Shown in pieces: positions 34,895-43,758 of a stretch of DNA of 64,000 bases. The stretch's first letter is position 1. The number at the start of each line of letters is the position of its first letter. Location of the stretch: positions 19,456-83,455 of the forward strand of contig CAZEHS010000004.1 in NCBI GenBank assembly GCA_964511875.1, given 5' to 3'. The stretch is from CAZEHS01 sp964511875. Its GTDB lineage: Bacteria; Bacillota; Clostridia; Peptostreptococcales; Acidaminobacteraceae. Both the position numbers and the translations under genes were made by a program. Below the pieces are notes generated by a model. That model saw nothing but the letters and a program-made list of their open reading frames with translations, had not been told where the DNA came from and ran no database searches.

Positions 34895-35023
34895 ATGAAG
34901 CGATCCTTGGTTCAGGTGGAATTTCTACTCCATCTGAACCTTAGTAGAGCGGATCCAGGGCCTCTACAGTTCTCTACTCCCGCTTTAGAAGCGGGAGTCT
35001 TAGAACTGTTAGGCATCGGATAA
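34895..35023 (+). repeat. Structured repeat, copy C
   Basis: Full-length copy: ATGAAGCGATCC at the left, hairpin 1 GGTTCAGGTGGA/TCCATCTGAACC, hairpin 2 with CCCGCTT/AAGCGGG, and GGCATCGGATAA at the right. The first stem shows G-C swaps relative to copy D that keep pairing. It faces copy D in inverted orientation across a segment of about 970 bp. Confidence 0.9.
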
Positions 35024-35107
35024 TTGAGCATTTAAAACAAAAGAAGGTGATGAATTTACGGAAGCAGTATGAAATAAATTTCCAGGTGGAAGAAAAATAC
35101 TCAGTGT

Positions 35108-35395
35108 GTGCCACCATTAATCCGTTGTGTCAGTATTATAGAGTTCTTTTCAAAGCATTGTACTTTGATAGCAACGATGACCACATCAGAAACTGAATGC
35201 TCTTTTTGGTTTGATTCTCATCCCGCGCGCCTTATAAAGGAAGCATATCCACACCATAAATGTATAGACATTATCACTGCCGAGCGAGGTAAGCAATTTG
35301 ATCCCGTAATTGTGGATGCGTTTATCAAGGTTGAGAAGCAATTTGAAGAGGTTTTATTTTGGCAAAACCTCTGTGATCAGTACAATGTTGGTTAA
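35108..35395 (+). pseudogene. HD-GYP C-terminal tail fragment
   Basis: Frame of 95 codons. Its second half reads IKEAYPHHKCIDIITAERGK followed by QFDPVIVDAFIKVEKQFEEV. The segment RGKQFDPVIVDAF is the conserved end of HD-GYP and response-regulator phosphodiesterases. No HD or GYP motif is left, and there is no good ribosome binding site. It lies between inverted repeat copies C and D. Confidence 0.55.
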
Positions 35396-35525
35396 TAGGG
35401 TGTTCAGCGAAGACCTTCTGGTGGTGTGTGAAATCTTTGAGGTGGTGTACTATACTTGATTGCATCGAAACACGGATGGGTATGAAGTCTCCATCAAGGG
35501 ACAACTGATGAGATGGAGGTGGCAT

Positions 35526-35957
35526 ATGGCGGAACTTAAGACCAAGCAGCACGATGGAGATGTGATGGCGTTTATCGAGGGATTTGCTGAAAGTGATCAG
35601 CGACGGCTAGATAGCTATGCACTTATTCAGCTTATGCAGGATTTTACGGGCTTCCCACCTAAAATGTGGGGACCTTCGATGATAGGCTTTGGCAGTTATC
35701 ACTATAAATCGGATCGAAGTAAACAGGAAGGGGATTGGCCACTTGTCGGCTTCTCCCCCAGGAAGGCAGCAATATCACTCTATGTGTATACAGGACTGCC
35801 CGAGCACGAACAGTTGCTGAAGGCACTTGGTAAATACACAGTGGGAAAGGCCTGTGTCTACATTAAAAAATTGTCGGATATCGATCAGGAAGCACTGAAG
35901 CGACTGATGGGTGCCACCATTGAATATTTACAAACCAGATACAGCTTGAAACAATAA
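35526..35957 (+). CDS. DUF1801 domain protein
   Basis: Small soluble protein of 143 residues with the DUF1801 (YdhG/YjhX-like) pattern: SDQRRLDSYALIQLMQDFTG near residue 19, then MWGPSMIGFGSYHYK and the ending KKLSDIDQEALKRLM. ATG 35526 follows GGAGGTGG. The biochemical function of the family is unknown. The gene is bracketed by repeat copies C and D in inverted orientation and may have moved or been rearranged together with them. Confidence 0.8.
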   Translation: MAELKTKQHDGDVMAFIEGFAESDQRRLDSYALIQLMQDFTGFPPKMWGPSMIGFGSYHYKSDRSKQEGDWPLVGFSPRKAAISLYVYTGLPEHEQLLKALGKYTVGKACVYIKKLSDIDQEALKRLMGATIEYLQTRYSLKQ

Positions 35958-35994
35958 TTATGGTCAGCTTCCTCAAGACCTTGTACACCACGAT

Positions 35995-36124
35995 TTATCC
36001 GATGCCTAACAGTTCTAAGACTCCCGCTTCTAAAGCGGGAGTAGAGAACTGTAGAGGCCCTGGATCCGCTCTACTAAGCTTCAGATGGAGTTGAAACTCC
36101 ACCTGAAGCCAAGGATCGCTTCAT
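35995..36124 (-). repeat. Structured repeat, copy D (inverted)
   Basis: Reverse-oriented full copy, starting TTATCCGATGCCTAACAG on the plus strand and ending at GGATCGCTTCAT. It is nearly identical to copy C over hairpin 2; hairpin 1 is GCTTCAGGTGGAG with CTCCATCTGAAGC. Confidence 0.9.
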
Positions 36125-36463
36125 CTTGATTCTGACATGTCGGCCTGTATTTGAGTTTTAATTGGGGATCGGGCTTTCAAGGAGCTAACTTCTACAAGGA
36201 TTAAGATCTGTAGGACGTCTGGCTCTTTTTTTATTGTCACAAATAAGAAACGCAGGCATATCCAAAAAGCCGGTCCTCTGATAATTGTTATAGCCTACTA
36301 TTACTTTACTCCCTAAAGTCAATTTTACTTTGCTATTGATATATGTTTTGAAGAATTTTCTGAATTCATGATTCTTATCATTGCCAAAGGTCAAGAAGTT
36401 TTGACGAATGCATGATTATGCGTTACCATGAAGTCATATTTTAACGGAAGGTCTGGTGATAAA
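36125..36463. other. Intergenic stretch upstream of the YesM-type kinase
   Basis: About 340 bp without a secure gene. A short minus-strand frame at 36185-36394 faintly recalls the end of an IS5-type transposase but is too degraded to call. No clear promoter was found for the downstream kinase. Confidence 0.35.
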
Positions 36464-38239
36464 ATGAAGATTGGTTTTCGTGCAAAAGTGCTTCTATCAA
36501 TCTCAGCGATCTCCATTTTGTCATCGGTCATCATTTCTGCGGTTTATTTCAACCGTTCTGCACAGATGGTAGAGCAGAACTACATCCGTTCTTTGTGGAA
36601 CACGCTTTCTGTTTCTATGGAAACATTTGAAGGAACGGCGCAGGACTCCTATAATGTCGCCGTGCGATTGAGCAACGATAAGGTCCTGATCGACATGATC
36701 ACCCAATATGCCGAGCATAAAGGCGGTGTGAATCAGGCGCTGGACATTAATGCCTATCTCAAACAGTTTCAGCCGGACGGCGGCATGATCGATTCAATTT
36801 ATATCTATATGCCTGAACGAAAACAAGTCATCACTTCGATAGAATATCACGCATTGCAGGAAATATTTCTGCCGGAGAATTATCCGTGGTTTCAACTGAA
36901 TGAAAATGGGTTGGGCGGCACAGGGCTTAGCCCTGCCGTCATTGTAGACCGTATAAGCCGTGCACCTAAATATGTCATTACTTATTCGCGCGATATCTAT
37001 AACCCGGAGGGGACCCAACGCATTGCTACGCTGGCTGTGAATTTGGATGAACGGCAGCTGTCCTATCAGCTACTCAATAACGAGCGGGTGGGTGAAAACC
37101 GATATTATCTGGTAGACTCCAGCGGGATAATAGCATCAGGGGTAAGCGTTTCACAGTTAGGTAAGAATCTGATCAGTCAGCTTCAATTGGCACCCTCAGG
37201 CAATCAAAGCTGGGAGGAACGGACCCAAACCATCGATGTAATCGATGATCTGCTCGTTGCATCCGTGCGTTCATCCATGACAGGGTATCGCATCGTGTGT
37301 GTGGCTAAACGGTCTGAACTGGTGAACAACCTGCAACAACAACAGGGGTTTGTAATCACGTTACTTATTTTGACATTGCTTGTCATGCTGATGTTGGCAT
37401 CCATGATGTCGAAATGGATGTATAAGCCGGTTAAACTATTGAAGGATACTATGGAAAAGGTCAGTAACGGAGACCTTGCGGCAAGAACGCCGGTGACCGG
37501 CAACGACGAAATAGCCATATTAGGGAAAGGATTCAATGAAACCATTGCACGGATTGAAAACCTAATCGGAGAGCTTGTCAGTGAGCGCATACACAAGAAG
37601 GAAGCCGAATTGGAAGCGTTGCAGTATCAGATTACACCGCACTTTATGTATAATACTCTCAATTCCATCAAGTATGCCGCCGTGCTCCAAGGTGCTGAAC
37701 GTTTAAGCGAGCAGTTGGGAGCGTTCATAGAACTGCTGCAGGCCAGCATAAACCGCAGAGGGGCTTTTCTCACCGTAAATGAAGAACTGAGAATGGTCGA
37801 AAACTATGTTAAGCTTCAGCGGTTTCGCTATATGAGCAGCTTCGAGGTCCTTTACGATGTACAGGATGAAGTCAGGGAATTATATGTACCAAGACTCTTG
37901 ATTCAGCCCTTGCTGGAGAATGCCATCCTGCATGGCGGCAATTTGGAAGGCACCAATAGTCAGATTGGAATATCGGCAGCCTTGGAAGGCGGGCAATTGA
38001 TATTCTCCATCTTCGACAATGGGAACGGAATGTCTGAAGAACAGATACAGGAACTGATGAGGATCGAACCTTTGAAAAAAGGACGTTTCAGCGGTATTGG
38101 TGTTGCCAATATACAGGAACGGCTCAGACTGTATTATGGGGAACGGGCTTCACTGGATTATTCCAGTGGTCAGGGGGCAGGAACCTGTGCCCGTATTTGT
38201 ATGCCGGCCAGCTCTGATCCAGATGAATTTGCGATATAG
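36464..38239 (+). CDS. Sensor histidine kinase, YesM/LytS-like
   Basis: Membrane kinase of about 591 residues: TM1 near 8-30, a large extracellular sensor domain (Cache-like), TM2 near 286-308 (VITLLILTLLVMLMLASMM), a HAMP domain, a His_kinase domain with the phospho-acceptor in QITPHFMYNTLNSIKYAA and an HATPase (LLIQPLLENAILHG). I prefer ATG 36464 over 36428 because the hydrophobic N-terminus begins there. It is followed within 10 bp by a periplasmic-type binding protein and then its AraC-type response regulator, an arrangement also seen in the XylFII-LytS sugar sensors of clostridia. Confidence 0.9.
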   Translation: MKIGFRAKVLLSISAISILSSVIISAVYFNRSAQMVEQNYIRSLWNTLSVSMETFEGTAQDSYNVAVRLSNDKVLIDMITQYAEHKGGVNQALDINAYLKQFQPDGGMIDSIYIYMPERKQVITSIEYHALQEIFLPENYPWFQLNENGLGGTGLSPAVIVDRISRAPKYVITYSRDIYNPEGTQRIATLAVNLDERQLSYQLLNNERVGENRYYLVDSSGIIASGVSVSQLGKNLISQLQLAPSGNQSWEERTQTIDVIDDLLVASVRSSMTGYRIVCVAKRSELVNNLQQQQGFVITLLILTLLVMLMLASMMSKWMYKPVKLLKDTMEKVSNGDLAARTPVTGNDEIAILGKGFNETIARIENLIGELVSERIHKKEAELEALQYQITPHFMYNTLNSIKYAAVLQGAERLSEQLGAFIELLQASINRRGAFLTVNEELRMVENYVKLQRFRYMSSFEVLYDVQDEVRELYVPRLLIQPLLENAILHGGNLEGTNSQIGISAALEGGQLIFSIFDNGNGMSEEQIQELMRIEPLKKGRFSGIGVANIQERLRLYYGERASLDYSSGQGAGTCARICMPASSDPDEFAI

Positions 38240-38247
38240 GTGATATC

Positions 38248-39207
38248 ATGAAAAAACATTGGGTGCTTTGCATAATGATCTGTTTTATCGTGTGTGGTTG
38301 CAGCCCTGTCACGGATAGCTCCGTGCAGCCGCTTCAGAACCAGCACACAATCGGTATCCTGTTAAAAGCGATGAACAGCCAGCATTGGCGTGATGTGCAG
38401 TCCGGCATTCAGGATGCCGCCCGTGAAGCCGGTGTAGCAACCATAGTATTGTATCCTGAAAATGAAACCAGTGTTCGTCAGCAGGAGGCTATGTTCAAAG
38501 ATATGTTGAAATCCAAACCCGATGCAATCATATGGGCTCCGTGCGATTCGACACAATGCAGGGAACTGGTGGAACTGGCGGAGCGGGAAAATGTCAAAGT
38601 CTATGCTCTGGATACCCGTCCCGAAGACATCGTGCTTCCATTCATTGGGGCAGATAATCAGAATATCGGTAAACTGGCCGCTGAACGCATCATTCAACTA
38701 ACCGGTGGGACAGGGAAGGTTGCCATAATATCCGGCAGTATCATGCAGTCTTCCCATACGGAAAGAATCATGGGTTTCCAAAATACATTGAAGGGTACGG
38801 AGCTGAATCTTGTCTCAATCGAGAATGCAGATTCCGATTATCGACTTTCCATGGAAAAAATGAAAAAGCTCATGAATGCTTATCCTGATCTGGCAGGTGT
38901 GTTCTGCACCAGTGCGGTCATGGGGCTGGGGGCAGTTGAACAGAGTCGTGCCACCTATGACAGGCCGCTCAGCATTGTGGCGGTAGATACCCAGGATGAT
39001 GCCCTTACTGCTATACAGAACGGCACTCTGCACGGGCTCATAACCCAGAGCGGTTATGAAGCGGGATACACGGCGATACAAGTAGTGGAGAAAGGACTGA
39101 ATGGGTTCAAGGTACCGATGAATACCTATATCGGGAGTGAGCTTGTCACACGGAATAACGTGATTGATTATCAGAAAAGGTCTCAATCACAGGGGGATTT
39201 ACAATGA
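38248..39207 (+). CDS. Sugar-binding lipoprotein, probable sensor accessory (XylF/RbsB-like)
   Basis: Solute-binding protein of 319 residues with a lipobox (IVCGC, Cys 17-18 region) and the Peripla_BP_4 fold: HTIGILLKAMNSQHWRDVQS, then PDAIIWAPCDSTQCRELVEL and the hinge-domain AVDTQDDALTAIQNG. Because it is cotranscribed between a YesM-type kinase and YesN-type regulator rather than with ABC genes, it most likely presents a sugar to the kinase. A second, transport-type binding protein for a similar ligand is encoded at 42704. Confidence 0.85.
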   Translation: MKKHWVLCIMICFIVCGCSPVTDSSVQPLQNQHTIGILLKAMNSQHWRDVQSGIQDAAREAGVATIVLYPENETSVRQQEAMFKDMLKSKPDAIIWAPCDSTQCRELVELAERENVKVYALDTRPEDIVLPFIGADNQNIGKLAAERIIQLTGGTGKVAIISGSIMQSSHTERIMGFQNTLKGTELNLVSIENADSDYRLSMEKMKKLMNAYPDLAGVFCTSAVMGLGAVEQSRATYDRPLSIVAVDTQDDALTAIQNGTLHGLITQSGYEAGYTAIQVVEKGLNGFKVPMNTYIGSELVTRNNVIDYQKRSQSQGDLQ

Positions 39208-40715
39208 TTAAGGTTCTTATTGTTGACGATGATTTTCTTGTGAGAATGTTCCTTAAGCAGCTCACGAATTGGACTCAGGCGGGATATGAAATTGTGGGCG
39301 ACGCCCGCAACGGTGCGGAAGCTCTGGTACTGTTCAAACAGCATCGGCCGGAGCTGATCATTACGGATTTGTGCATGCCCGGCATGAGCGGGCTTGAGCT
39401 GATCCGGCAGGTGAAATCTGAAGAGCCGTCCACGAAGGTTGTTGTTCTCAGCTGCCACGATGAATTCGAATTCGTACGCGAAGCGATGCAGTTGGGTGCC
39501 GATGATTATGTGCTAAAGAACATTCTGGATGAAAAGGAACTGCTCAGACAATTGGATGCCATTCGTGTAAAAATAGAACAAACCACGGAAAAGGCATATA
39601 AGGAGAAGGAACTGCAAAGACTGGCACGTATGGGAACAGATATGCTTCGCATGGAACTGGTGGAACAGCTGAGGTCAGGGGAATTGACCCATGGCGGACA
39701 GCAAAAACTCATGAAGGATGCAGGACTAAAAGGAGAATACCCGGTCTGTGCTGTGCTGATGGTAACTGGGACAGCCATGAGGGGTAACTCTTTGCAGGAA
39801 GTATGTCAACAGTATTGCCGCACGAAGGCAGCAGAAGCAGTTGAATGGACTTCCGGCAATTGCTGCATATTTGCGGATGTCAGTGCATACATTACACGTG
39901 ACCGGCAGCAAGAATATGTGCGTAATTTTTCGCAGGGTCTTATGAACTGCGTTCATGAGTATCTCAATATCGATCCCGATGTGGGTGTAAGCAATGTGCA
40001 ATCCGGGGACGGCAGATTGGCAACGGCAGTTTTACAGGCACATGCCGCACTTCAGTGGTGTTTTTATTCGCCCGGAGTCCATGTTTATGACCCGACTGCC
40101 GTTATGAATACCCAGTGGCCCCAATCGGCAGCGCGTTTCCTCAATACGTTTGCACAGGCTGTTGAAGGATGCAGAGGAGAAGATATCCTGACCGGGGGAT
40201 ACCTGATATTGGAAGCGTTCCAGAGCGAACATACTGCTCCGGAAGCTATCGGAAGATGGTTCACAAGACTGGAGATGGAAGGCAAATTCCAGGCGAGCCG
40301 GAAGATTCCTGTGAATCTTGCAGCATGTAGAATACGGTTCAAAGAGTATGCTGAAAACGTGCAGCGATCCAACGGACTAAAGGAACAGACCGGAGGAAAC
40401 CGGGCCATTGAAACTGCTCTCGAATTCATCCGCCTACACTATTCGGAGCCGATTTCCCTTACACATGTAGCGGGTGCGGCACATCTGAATCCCGCATATC
40501 TTTCCCATCTTTTCAAGCTGGAGACCGGCGTGAATTTCAGCGAATATCTTCTGCGCTGCCGGATAGGCAAGGCGAAGGAACTGATTCTCAGTTCGGATAA
40601 GCCGTTGAACCAGTTGGCTGCACAGGCAGGCTTCTTCGATTATCGTAATTTCTGCAAGCTTTTCAAAAGAGAGACCGGCTTACGTCCTGCAGAATTCCGG
40701 AATCGAAAGATCTGA
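39204..40715 (+). CDS. AraC-family response regulator, YesN-like
   Basis: Response regulator of 503 residues: an N-terminal receiver (phospho-acceptor Asp in IITDLCMPGMSG), a middle region without clear motifs, and a C-terminal pair of AraC helix-turn-helix units (HVAGAAHLNPAYLSHLFK and QAGFFDYRNFCKLFKRETG). It overlaps the binding-protein gene by 4 bp. Its likely target is the dehydrogenase/ABC operon starting at 40901. Confidence 0.92.
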   Translation: MIKVLIVDDDFLVRMFLKQLTNWTQAGYEIVGDARNGAEALVLFKQHRPELIITDLCMPGMSGLELIRQVKSEEPSTKVVVLSCHDEFEFVREAMQLGADDYVLKNILDEKELLRQLDAIRVKIEQTTEKAYKEKELQRLARMGTDMLRMELVEQLRSGELTHGGQQKLMKDAGLKGEYPVCAVLMVTGTAMRGNSLQEVCQQYCRTKAAEAVEWTSGNCCIFADVSAYITRDRQQEYVRNFSQGLMNCVHEYLNIDPDVGVSNVQSGDGRLATAVLQAHAALQWCFYSPGVHVYDPTAVMNTQWPQSAARFLNTFAQAVEGCRGEDILTGGYLILEAFQSEHTAPEAIGRWFTRLEMEGKFQASRKIPVNLAACRIRFKEYAENVQRSNGLKEQTGGNRAIETALEFIRLHYSEPISLTHVAGAAHLNPAYLSHLFKLETGVNFSEYLLRCRIGKAKELILSSDKPLNQLAAQAGFFDYRNFCKLFKRETGLRPAEFRNRKI

Positions 40716-40724
40716 CACTTTTCT

Positions 40725-40784
40725 AAAAAAAGAACACCCTTTTGTCCACGTGAGTTGATGTGGTCAAGGGAGTGTTCTTTTTTT
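40725..40784 (+). terminator. Terminator behind the sensor operon
   Basis: AAAAAAAGAACACCCTT pairs with AAGGGAGTGTTCTTTTTTT around a 22-base loop. Strong, T-rich and A-rich on opposite sides, placed between the regulator and the next operon. Confidence 0.85.
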
Positions 40785-40900
40785 GCGTGAAATATCCAAA
40801 ATTTTGCGAACATTTCGAAAGTACTGATCACTGCCGATGAAAACGATATCCTGATATCCTTAGTTTAAAGACAGGGCAGCCTGAAACAGGAGGAAACATA

Positions 40901-41908
40901 ATGAAAGTTGGAATTATCGGCGCCGGGCGTATTGGAAAGGTCCATGCCCAAAATATCTCAATGTTCGTGCCGGAAATGAAAATCAAGACCATTGCAGATC
41001 CTTACATGAATGAGGAAACAAGAGGATTTGCACAACGCTTCGGTATTGAAAACGCTGTCAATGATGCGGAAGAGATCCTGAATGATCCTGAAATTGAAGC
41101 CGTACTGATCTGTTCATCGACAGATACTCATTCAAAGTACATCATTGAAGCTGCAAAAGCCGGGAAGCATATTTTCTGCGAAAAGCCGATCGACTACGAT
41201 CTGGCGAAAGTCCACGAAGCCATCAATGCAGCAAAGGATGCCGGTGTAAAGCTTCAGATAGGCTTCTGCCGACGGTTTGACCACAACCACAGGGCTGTCT
41301 ATGATATGGTGCAGTCCGGCAAAGTGGGTAAACCCAACATCATCAAAATAAGCTCCAGAGATCCGGAGCCTCCCCCAGTGGAATATGTAAAAGTATCTGG
41401 CGGCATCTTTTACGATATGATGATCCATGATTTCGACATGGCCCGTTTTCTTGCTGGAAGCGAAGTGATTGAAGTGCATGCTGTCGGTTCAGTACTGGTG
41501 GATCCGGCCATCGGAGAAGCCGGCGATGTGGATACGGCTGTGGTGACCTTGAAATTCGAATCCGGCGCCATTGGCATAATCGACAACAGTCGTAAGGCAG
41601 TATACGGCTACGATCAACGGGTAGAAGTTTTCGGATCGGAAGGATGTGCAGTCAACGGAAATGATATTCCCAACACGGCGATGCTTTGGAATGGGGAAGG
41701 TTCAACAGGAGGAACGGCATATAAAGTCATGTGGGACCGCTATACCGGTGCTTTTGTGGATGAATTGAAAGCTTTTGCAGAGGCAGTTGCGAAGGATCAG
41801 GAGCCTCCGGTAACCGGAATGGACGGACTGTATCCCGTGCTGATGGCGGCTGCAGCTACCAAATCCATTAAAGAAGGTAGACCGGTCAAAATTTCGGAGG
41901 TTGAATGA
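40901..41908 (+). CDS. Gfo/Idh/MocA oxidoreductase, inositol 2-dehydrogenase-like
   Basis: NAD-dependent dehydrogenase of 335 residues. Rossmann motif GAGRIGKVHAQN, the family catalytic EKP (FCEKPIDYD) and the substrate-domain FYDMMIHDFDMARFLAG with catalytic Asp and His are visible. It resembles IolG, which oxidises myo-inositol to scyllo-inosose, but related enzymes act on glucose, scyllo-inositol or other polyols. ATG 40901 follows AGGAGG. It heads an operon with an isomerase and a CUT2 importer. Confidence 0.88.
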   Translation: MKVGIIGAGRIGKVHAQNISMFVPEMKIKTIADPYMNEETRGFAQRFGIENAVNDAEEILNDPEIEAVLICSSTDTHSKYIIEAAKAGKHIFCEKPIDYDLAKVHEAINAAKDAGVKLQIGFCRRFDHNHRAVYDMVQSGKVGKPNIIKISSRDPEPPPVEYVKVSGGIFYDMMIHDFDMARFLAGSEVIEVHAVGSVLVDPAIGEAGDVDTAVVTLKFESGAIGIIDNSRKAVYGYDQRVEVFGSEGCAVNGNDIPNTAMLWNGEGSTGGTAYKVMWDRYTGAFVDELKAFAEAVAKDQEPPVTGMDGLYPVLMAAAATKSIKEGRPVKISEVE

Positions 41909-41909
41909 C

Positions 41910-42704
41910 ATGGCTTTGAAAAAATGTGCATGTATCGACACACTCTACACGGAGGTCACGTGGTTTGACCGTTTTGCGGCTGCAAAAGCCGATGGATTTG
42001 ATGCAGTGGAGTTCTGGGACTGGCGCCCGCATGATCTGGATATGGTAAGGGCAGCTGCGGAGACCGCAGGAATCAATATCAGCGGATTCAATGGCGATGC
42101 AGATTACTCACTTATAGATCCGACTCATAAAGCTGCATACCTGGGTTATCTGAAACAATCAGTCGCGGCAGCCAAGAAAATAGGTGCTTCCAGTGTAACG
42201 ATCCATTCCAATGCATTAGGCGAAGGTGGAATCGTAGTGAATCATTATGATGAGCTTTCATATACCGTAAAGCTGTGTTCCATGTATGACACATTGCTGG
42301 AATGTGTGAAGATAGCCGAAGCAGAGGATATACTCCTTAATCTTGAAGCACTCAATATCACAACAGACCATGCAGGGAACTTTCTAGTGAATACTCAGAT
42401 GGGGGCTGAAATATGCCGCTTAATCAATTCACCGAAATTAAAACTGCTGTACGATGTCTACCATATGCAGCTGAATGAAGGAAGCATTTGCGATACGCTG
42501 AGCAGATATGCGGATCAGATCGGTCATATTCATGTCGCTGACGCTCCCGGCAGGCATGAGCCAGGAACAGGCGAAATCAACTACAAAAAAGTGCTTACAC
42601 ATCTCGAAACCCTTGGCTACACAGGACGTATCGGCTATGAACTGTTTCCGATGACAGACACTGCTTCGGCAGTGGAAGCCATAAAGAAAAACAAGGAGGA
42701 ATAA
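41910..42704 (+). CDS. Sugar isomerase/epimerase, hydroxypyruvate isomerase-like TIM barrel
   Basis: AP-endonuclease-2-type TIM barrel of about 264 residues. Metal-binding acid and His residues occur in NLEALN, LLYDVYHMQ, GHIHVADAPGRHEPGTG and GYELFP. ATG 41910 follows GGAGG at 41895-41899. Members include hydroxypyruvate isomerase, IolE/IolI-like inosose enzymes and tagatose/psicose epimerases. Next to an IolG-like dehydrogenase, a keto-inositol or keto-sugar isomerase is the best guess. Confidence 0.82.
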   Translation: MALKKCACIDTLYTEVTWFDRFAAAKADGFDAVEFWDWRPHDLDMVRAAAETAGINISGFNGDADYSLIDPTHKAAYLGYLKQSVAAAKKIGASSVTIHSNALGEGGIVVNHYDELSYTVKLCSMYDTLLECVKIAEAEDILLNLEALNITTDHAGNFLVNTQMGAEICRLINSPKLKLLYDVYHMQLNEGSICDTLSRYADQIGHIHVADAPGRHEPGTGEINYKKVLTHLETLGYTGRIGYELFPMTDTASAVEAIKKNKEE

Positions 42705-43690
42705 TGATGAAAAAGAAACTGACAGCATTGGTTCTTGCGGGATTGATGGTTTTTTCTCTGGCAGGGTGCAGTACACCTGCACCCGCAGCAGATGCCGCTG
42801 CACCAGCCGCACCTGCTGCTGACAAACCGATTCATATCGGGATTGTCGTCAAATCCATGGCAGACCAGCACTGGAACCTGGTAAAAGCCGGAGCTATGGC
42901 AAAGGCAAGGGAACTCGGCGTGCAGGTGGATGTTATTGGACCCAACGCTGAATCGGATGTTCAGGGTCAGGTAGACATGATTGACAACATGGTCGGTCAG
43001 GGCGTAAGTGCATTAGCCGTTGCCCCTTCTTCGCAGGATGCAGTAATTGGTTCTTTCCAGAAGGCCGCTGATGCAGGTATTCCGATTCTGACCATTGATA
43101 CAGATACTACCTTTGAAAAGCGTTTGTCTTTCATTGGCACGGGAAACTATGATGCAGCGAAGGCTGGTGGCGAAGCTGCTGCAAAAGTGGTGGGTTCAGG
43201 CAAGAAAGCTGTGATTCTTCGCGGTCGTTTAGGCGATCCAACCCATGATCAGCGCCAGCAGGGATTTGAAGAGGCCCTGAAAGCAGCGGGAGTGGAAATC
43301 ATTGATGTGAAGGCAGCAGATTCCGATGCAGAAAAGGCAATGAACATCATGCAGGATCTCCTTCAGGTTTACCCCCAGATTGATTTGGTAGTCTCCACAA
43401 CCGATAGTCAGGCATTGGGTGCGCAACGGGCAATTGAAGCAGCAAGCGCCAAAACGATCATCATGAGTTTCGACGGCACTTCAGATGTCTGCGCATTGAT
43501 CCAGCAGGGTAAAGTCATGGGCAGCGTTGCTCAAAACCCATACGGGATGGGTGAACTTGCTGTTGAGAATGCCATAAAAGCCGCTAAGGGCGAAAGTGTT
43601 GAAGCAAGAATTGATTCCGGTGCTGTTGTTGTGATGACCGAAAATGTTGACAGTTATCTGGAAGATTTGAATAAAAAAATGGGTCAGTAA
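42704..43690 (+). CDS. Sugar ABC transporter substrate-binding lipoprotein (RbsB type)
   Basis: Extracellular receptor of 328 residues: signal peptide with lipobox LAGC (Cys 22), an Ala/Pro-rich linker, then a Peripla_BP_4 domain (HIGIVVKSMADQHWNLVKAG, DPTHDQRQQGFEEAL). The QHW motif is shared with the sensor-associated binding protein at 38248, supporting a common ligand. It starts at the end of the isomerase gene behind AAGGAGG. Confidence 0.9.
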   Translation: MMKKKLTALVLAGLMVFSLAGCSTPAPAADAAAPAAPAADKPIHIGIVVKSMADQHWNLVKAGAMAKARELGVQVDVIGPNAESDVQGQVDMIDNMVGQGVSALAVAPSSQDAVIGSFQKAADAGIPILTIDTDTTFEKRLSFIGTGNYDAAKAGGEAAAKVVGSGKKAVILRGRLGDPTHDQRQQGFEEALKAAGVEIIDVKAADSDAEKAMNIMQDLLQVYPQIDLVVSTTDSQALGAQRAIEAASAKTIIMSFDGTSDVCALIQQGKVMGSVAQNPYGMGELAVENAIKAAKGESVEARIDSGAVVVMTENVDSYLEDLNKKMGQ

Positions 43691-43701
43691 TAGTGATTTG
43701 A

Positions 43702-43729
43702 GGGCGGGAGCATTGTTTTGCTCCTGCCC
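43702..43729 (+). terminator. Intra-operon hairpin after binding-protein gene
   Basis: GGGCGGGAGCA and TGCTCCTGCCC form an 11-bp stem with a 6-base loop and no T-run; likely an mRNA stabiliser or partial attenuator that raises binding-protein output relative to the ATPase and permease. Confidence 0.65.
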
Positions 43730-43758
43730 GATATAATAAAAAAGGTCGGTGAAGGTAC

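Noticed and set aside
36185..36394. Minus-strand frame that faintly resembles the C-terminal part of an IS5-type transposase
   Set aside because: Only a vague pattern (GYNNYQRTGF then basic residues) is visible, no DDE residues can be placed and there are no inverted terminal repeats. Not strong enough to call a mobile element.
40860..40900. Repeat GATATCCTGATATCC before the dehydrogenase operon as a regulator site
   Set aside because: It is a short direct repeat at a plausible place for YesN binding, but there is no second example in the window to compare with.
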